Assembly: GCA_018067055.1 (NCBI GenBank)
Contig: JAGPVK010000032.1
Coordinates: 1 to 8,719, forward strand
Direction: 5' to 3'
Source of the DNA: Sphingomonadales bacterium
Lineage (GTDB): Bacteria > Pseudomonadota > Alphaproteobacteria > Sphingomonadales > Sphingomonadaceae
DNA: 8,719 bases
Shown: positions 5,895-8,719 of the stretch, one piece after another
Position numbering within the stretch: the stretch's first letter is position 1
Layout of the letters: each line of letters opens with the position of its first letter
Position numbers and translations under genes: made by a program
Notes under the pieces: generated by a model
Told to the model about the DNA's origin: nothing
Database searches by the model: none
The model's input: only the letters and a program-made list of their open reading frames with translations

Positions 5895-6689
5895 CTAAAG
5901 GCGAAACGTGCCTTCGACCACGGTCACGCATTTCCCGCCGAGCCAGGCCCGGTCGCCATCCAGGCGACAATTGACGTAGCCGCCGCGCTGGCTTGCCTGA
6001 TAGGCGGTAAAACGGTCGCGACCCAGTTGCCCGGCCCAATAAGGCGTAAGCACGGCATGAGCGGAACCGGTCACGCTATCCTCGTCGACACCACCACCGG
6101 GCACAAAAACCCGGCTGAGTACATCGGTATCCGTGCCCGGCGCGGTGCAGATAAACTGGGCATTGCCGAGCGCCGCCAGCGCTTTCAGATCAGGCTTGAG
6201 CGCCAGAACATCGTCGGCATGGTTGTAGCGCAGAACATGATAGCGTCCTTCGTGAAACTGAGTCTCGACCGGGCTGCCACCGACCAAGGCGACAATTTCC
6301 GGCATGTCTTTCGGCGCAGGGGCATAAGCCGGGAGGTCCAGCGCATAGCCATCTCCGTCACGCATCACGGTCAAGATGCCCGCTTTCCGGGTCTGGAAGG
6401 TCACCTGTTGCCGGTCAGGGGATTGCGACAATATGATATGTCCGCTGGCGAGCGTAGCATGACCGCAGAGCGCGATTTCGACCGACGGGGTAAACCAGCG
6501 CAGTTCGTAGTCAGCATCCCCGCTGCCGTCTGGCAGGTAGAAGGCGGTCTCGGCAAAGTTATTTTCTTCGCCGATTGCTTGCAGGACAGCATCCTCCAGC
6601 CAGGTTTCGAGCGGCATGACCGCTGCCTGATTACCGGTGAAGGGTCGGTCGGCAAAAGCATCGACATGAAAATAGGGCAGATTTGTCAT
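5895..6689 (-). CDS. PhzF family isomerase/epimerase-like protein
   Basis: A 264-residue cytosolic protein of the PhzF family (diaminopimelate-epimerase fold, two similar lobes). Residues 7-20 (F-H-V-D-A-F-A-D-R-P-F-T-G-N), N-N-F-A-E-T-A-F with Glu47 (matching catalytic Glu45 of PhzF), A-L-C-G-H-A-T-L-A-S-G-H at 73-84 and D-S-V-T-G-S-A-H near the C-terminal lobe (usual form D-P-V-T-G-S-A-H) are all present. Family knowledge: PhzF itself isomerises a phenazine precursor, but most members lie outside phenazine clusters and have no known substrate; no other phenazine gene is here. The ATG overlaps the pdxH stop by 4 bases (ATGA), so it is probably translated by coupling with pdxH and depends on the pdxH promoter. 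The full length is typical. Confidence 0.93.
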   Translation of the reverse strand: MTNLPYFHVDAFADRPFTGNQAAVMPLETWLEDAVLQAIGEENNFAETAFYLPDGSGDADYELRWFTPSVEIALCGHATLASGHIILSQSPDRQQVTFQTRKAGILTVMRDGDGYALDLPAYAPAPKDMPEIVALVGGSPVETQFHEGRYHVLRYNHADDVLALKPDLKALAALGNAQFICTAPGTDTDVLSRVFVPGGGVDEDSVTGSAHAVLTPYWAGQLGRDRFTAYQASQRGGYVNCRLDGDRAWLGGKCVTVVEGTFRL

Positions 6690-7261
6690 GGGTAGAGCAG
6701 TCCTTCCGTCCAGGCGTCACCATCGCGGACAAAGGCCCGCCGTTCGTGCAATCGGTGTGCCCGGTCCTGCCAGAATTCAAATCGAGCGGGGCTAAGGCAA
6801 TAGCCCGACCAGTGCGGCGGGCGCGGCACATCGCCGCCGGCAAAGCGATCGCTCATTTCCTCGAACCGCGCTTCGAAGGTCGCCCGGCTGTCCAGCGGAC
6901 GGGATTGTTCAGATGCCCAGGCGCCCAATTGCGAATCCCGGCTGCGGGTGGCAAAATATTCATCAGCCGCGGTGTCTGGAACCGGTGAGAGGCTGCCTTC
7001 GATCCGGATCTGTCGGCGCAGGCTTTTCCAGTGAAACAATATCGCAGCCTTCGGATTTTCAGCGATATCGCCTGCCTTGCGGCTTTGTTTATTGGTATAA
7101 AAAACAAAGCCTTCGGGGCCGTGGCCTTTCAGCAGAACCATCCGCGCCGACGGCTGTCCGCTCGCATCGGCAGTGGCAATGGTCATTGCGTTGCTGTCAT
7201 TAATCTCGCTGGCGCGGGCTTCGGCGAACCACTGGTTGAACAGGGAAAAAGGATCGGTCAT
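6686..7261 (-). CDS. pdxH: Pyridoxamine/pyridoxine 5'-phosphate oxidase PdxH
   Basis: A 191-residue FMN-dependent cytosolic dimer that oxidises pyridoxine or pyridoxamine 5'-phosphate to pyridoxal 5'-phosphate, the last step of vitamin B6 synthesis and salvage. FMN-binding motifs are R40-M-V-L-L-K-G, F-Y-T-N at 54-57 and S-R-K at 60-62; the C-terminal PdxH signature W-S-G-Y-C-L-S-P ... F-E-F-W-Q and R-L-H (170-172) contact the substrate phosphate/ring and the dimer interface. The protein is a little shorter than E. coli PdxH (218) because the N-terminal tail is short. The ATG at 7261 is chosen: AAGGA sits seven bases upstream and M-T-D-P-F is a typical alphaproteobacterial start; an in-frame upstream ATG at 7300 would add 13 unlikely residues. 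The stop overlaps the phzF start. The promoter must lie in 7262-7366. Confidence 0.97.
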   Translation of the reverse strand: MTDPFSLFNQWFAEARASEINDSNAMTIATADASGQPSARMVLLKGHGPEGFVFYTNKQSRKAGDIAENPKAAILFHWKSLRRQIRIEGSLSPVPDTAADEYFATRSRDSQLGAWASEQSRPLDSRATFEARFEEMSDRFAGGDVPRPPHWSGYCLSPARFEFWQDRAHRLHERRAFVRDGDAWTEGLLYP

Positions 7262-7268
7262 GACGGCG

Positions 7269-7273
7269 TCCTT
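7269..7273 (-). promoter_or_regulatory. Shine-Dalgarno that decides the pdxH start
   Basis: AAGGA on the minus strand, seven bases before the ATG at 7261. It lies inside the longer alternative frame that starts at 7300, which favours the 191-residue protein. Confidence 0.7.
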
Positions 7274-7299
7274 AACATTGTCGACCGCACCGGCAAACA

Positions 7300-7313
7300 A
7301 ACAAAATTTTGTT
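7300..7313. promoter_or_regulatory. 14-bp perfect palindrome between pdxH and the ABA4-like gene
   Basis: AACAAAATTTTGTT reads the same on both strands and lies in the 105-bp divergent region, 38 bases before the pdxH ATG and 53 before the ABA4-like ATG. It may be an operator shared by both promoters or part of an A/T-rich promoter. No regulator is encoded nearby. No clear -35/-10 pair was found for either direction. Confidence 0.4.
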
Positions 7314-7366
7314 CCACGACAAGCCGTTGCTTTCTGCTAAAAGCGATGCAACGGGAAAGGGGCAGC

Positions 7367-7825
7367 ATGAACTGGGACCTGATTTTTACGATCACCAACA
7401 ATTATGCCTTGCTGATGTGGCTGCTGCTTGCATTCGCTCCGCGAAGCGCAGCAATATTGACGGGCCTTTTTTATGGCGGAATTGGACTGCTGGCCGGTAC
7501 CTATGCAGTGATCATCATTCCGTTGATGACCGGCCTGATCGATGGCGGCAGCGGTGCGGCCCCCGATTTTACAACTCTGGCTGGAGTGCAGCAATTGCTT
7601 TCCACTCCCGGTGGAGCGACCGTGGGATGGATCCACTATCTCGCCTTTGATCTGTTTGTCGGGCTATGGGTGGCGCGCAATGCGGATAAATACGGGTTTG
7701 CACGCTGGTTACAGATACCTATTCTGCTGTTTGTCCTGATGCTGGGGCCATTGGGACTGGTTCTCTATCTGCTGCTCCGTTTCACGCGGCACAACAAGGT
7801 TGCAGAAGCCGTTATACCTGAATAA
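7367..7825 (+). CDS. ABA4-like family integral membrane protein
   Basis: A 152-residue membrane protein with four hydrophobic helices (about residues 5-24, 29-55, 84-101 and 112-137). The motif G-W-I-H-Y-L-A-F-D-L-F-V-G (87-99), with Trp88, His90 and Asp95, and the T-x-N-x-x-L-L-x-W-L-L start match the ABA4-like/DUF4281 family. Family knowledge: plant ABA4 is needed for neoxanthin formation in the chloroplast, hence abscisic acid; the role of bacterial members is not established as far as I know, and a carotenoid link is only inference, though sphingomonads are usually carotenoid-pigmented. I chose ATG 7367 because GGGAAAGGGG ends four bases upstream; ATG 7346 would add seven residues (MQRERGS), and the open frame extends further left without meaning, antisense to pdxH. 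It is followed after 69 bp by the dnaJ-like gene on the same strand without an evident terminator. Confidence 0.9.
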   Translation: MNWDLIFTITNNYALLMWLLLAFAPRSAAILTGLFYGGIGLLAGTYAVIIIPLMTGLIDGGSGAAPDFTTLAGVQQLLSTPGGATVGWIHYLAFDLFVGLWVARNADKYGFARWLQIPILLFVLMLGPLGLVLYLLLRFTRHNKVAEAVIPE

Positions 7826-7894
7826 AACACTGGAGTTGAAAATCAGCGGAAAGTTCCAATCTCTGCATGGTAAGGATTTGAAAAAGGCTAAATA

Positions 7895-8719
7895 ATGATC
7901 GATCCCTATCAAGCACTGGGTGTTGCCAAGGGCGCAAACGACAAAGAAATCAAGAGCGCCTATCGCAAGCTCGCCAAGGAACTGCATCCGGACAAGAACA
8001 AAGATAATCCCAAGGCAACCGAACGTTTTTCCGACGTCACCAAGGCCTATGACCTGTTGCTGGACAAGGACAAGCGTGCGCAATTCGATCGGGGCGAGAT
8101 CGATGCTGAAGGCAATCCGACCGCACCTTTCGGCTTTGGCGGCGGGGGTGGGTATCAACGCCGTCCGGCAGGCCAGCAACCTGATTTCGGTAATGCCGGC
8201 GCAGATTTCGGCGATATTTTCGAAGGTCTGTTTGGCGGCGGCGGTGGTGGTTCGCCATTCGGCAACCGTCAGCGCACCGCACCACCGGCCAAAGGCGCCA
8301 ATGTTGCCTATCGGCTGAAGGTGGAATTTAGCGCTGCCGCGACGTTACAGAAGCAACGCATAACGCTGGAAGATGGCAAAACCATTGACCTCAGCCTGCC
8401 CAAGGGTGTCGAGGAAGGCACACAGATGCGCCTCAGCGGCAAAGGCCGTGCCGGTCCGGGCGGCAATGGCGATGCCATTGTCACCATTCATATCAACCCG
8501 CATCCGTTTTACAAACGCGACGGCGACAATATCACGCTGGAATTGCCGATCAGCTTGAAAGAAGCGGTGGAAGGCGCAAAGATCAAGGTTCCGACCGTGG
8601 ACGGACCGGTGATGCTGTCCATTCCACCAGAGTCGGATTCCGGCAAGACGCTGCGGCTGAAAGACAAGGGCTTCCATGGCAAGTCCGGTGCGCGCGGAAA
8701 TCAGCTGGTCACATTGATG
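7895..8719 (+). CDS. DnaJ-family co-chaperone without zinc finger (class B, CbpA-like), cut by window end
   Basis: The first 275 codons are open to the window end. A J-domain (residues 1-67) carries the H-P-D motif at 31-33 that triggers DnaK ATP hydrolysis, followed by a glycine/phenylalanine-rich linker (about 79-124, with D-F-G-D-I-F-E-G-L-F then six glycines). It then goes straight into the C-terminal substrate-binding beta domains (L-P-K-G-V-E-E-G-T-Q-M-R-L-S-G-K-G, and later D-G-P-V-M-L-S-I-P). No C-x-x-C-x-G-x-G zinc repeats occur, so it is a class B protein like CbpA rather than the housekeeping DnaJ. It should act in the cytosol with DnaK. AAAAAGG lies seven bases before the ATG. Family context from memory: a DnaJ of this kind commonly sits beside pdxH, often with fabI next, in alphaproteobacteria. 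Confidence 0.95.
   Translation, partial: MIDPYQALGVAKGANDKEIKSAYRKLAKELHPDKNKDNPKATERFSDVTKAYDLLLDKDKRAQFDRGEIDAEGNPTAPFGFGGGGGYQRRPAGQQPDFGNAGADFGDIFEGLFGGGGGGSPFGNRQRTAPPAKGANVAYRLKVEFSAAATLQKQRITLEDGKTIDLSLPKGVEEGTQMRLSGKGRAGPGGNGDAIVTIHINPHPFYKRDGDNITLELPISLKEAVEGAKIKVPTVDGPVMLSIPPESDSGKTLRLKDKGFHGKSGARGNQLVTLM

Noticed and set aside
5895..6689. A phenazine biosynthesis locus
   Set aside because: Only a PhzF-family protein is present; no phzA/B, phzD, phzE or phzG-type cluster is nearby, and the adjacent oxidase is a normal PdxH, not PhzG in a phenazine operon.
6027..6695. A 222-codon open frame on the plus strand
   Set aside because: It is antisense to the well-supported phzF-like gene and rich in arginine/glycine without motifs.
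7031..7366. Extension of the ABA4-like frame to an ATG at 7031
   Set aside because: The extra 112 residues run antisense through the 5' half of pdxH; the start at 7367 has a strong ribosome site and begins exactly at the family's N-terminus.

Overview
The window reads as ordinary chromosomal DNA of an alphaproteobacterium, most probably a sphingomonad (Sphingomonadales, for example the Sphingorhabdus/Parasphingorhabdus/Sphingopyxis group). This rests on a SciP-type DUF1153 protein, an alphaproteobacterial-type MnmA, a PdxH next to a zinc-finger-less DnaJ, and moderate GC (mid-50s percent by eye). The genus is inferred from gene content only. I see no insertion sequence, phage gene, CRISPR array, tRNA or rRNA.

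Left part (1-2600, mostly minus strand): the first 128 codons of an RND-family efflux permease, preceded by its periplasmic adaptor, form an export operon that continues off the left edge. Upstream of it are a small GlsB/YeaQ-type membrane protein with a strong ribosome binding site and a hairpin downstream, then sciP, a predicted inhibitor of the cell-cycle regulator CtrA, with a strong intrinsic terminator. Upstream of sciP is a weakly supported small ORF of unknown function.

Middle part (3060-5890): mnmA (tRNA 2-thiouridylase) runs rightward after a leader that contains a possible 12-codon peptide ORF. Its stop is one base from the stop of a convergent gene for a small membrane-anchored protein with four cysteines. 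That gene is divergent, with only 29 bp between the starts, from a lipoprotein serine hydrolase of the class C beta-lactamase family. The small protein resembles the N-terminal domain fused to such hydrolases in other proteobacteria, so the pair may be a split version of one functional unit. This is the most interesting observation here.

Right part (5895-8719): phzF-like and pdxH form a minus-strand pair with a 4-bp stop/start overlap (pdxH first). Across a short intergenic region with a 14-bp perfect palindrome, a four-helix ABA4-like membrane protein and a DnaJ-family co-chaperone run rightward; the DnaJ gene is cut by the window end. Apart from the split-hydrolase idea and the PdxH-PhzF coupling, no clearly new multi-gene system is visible.
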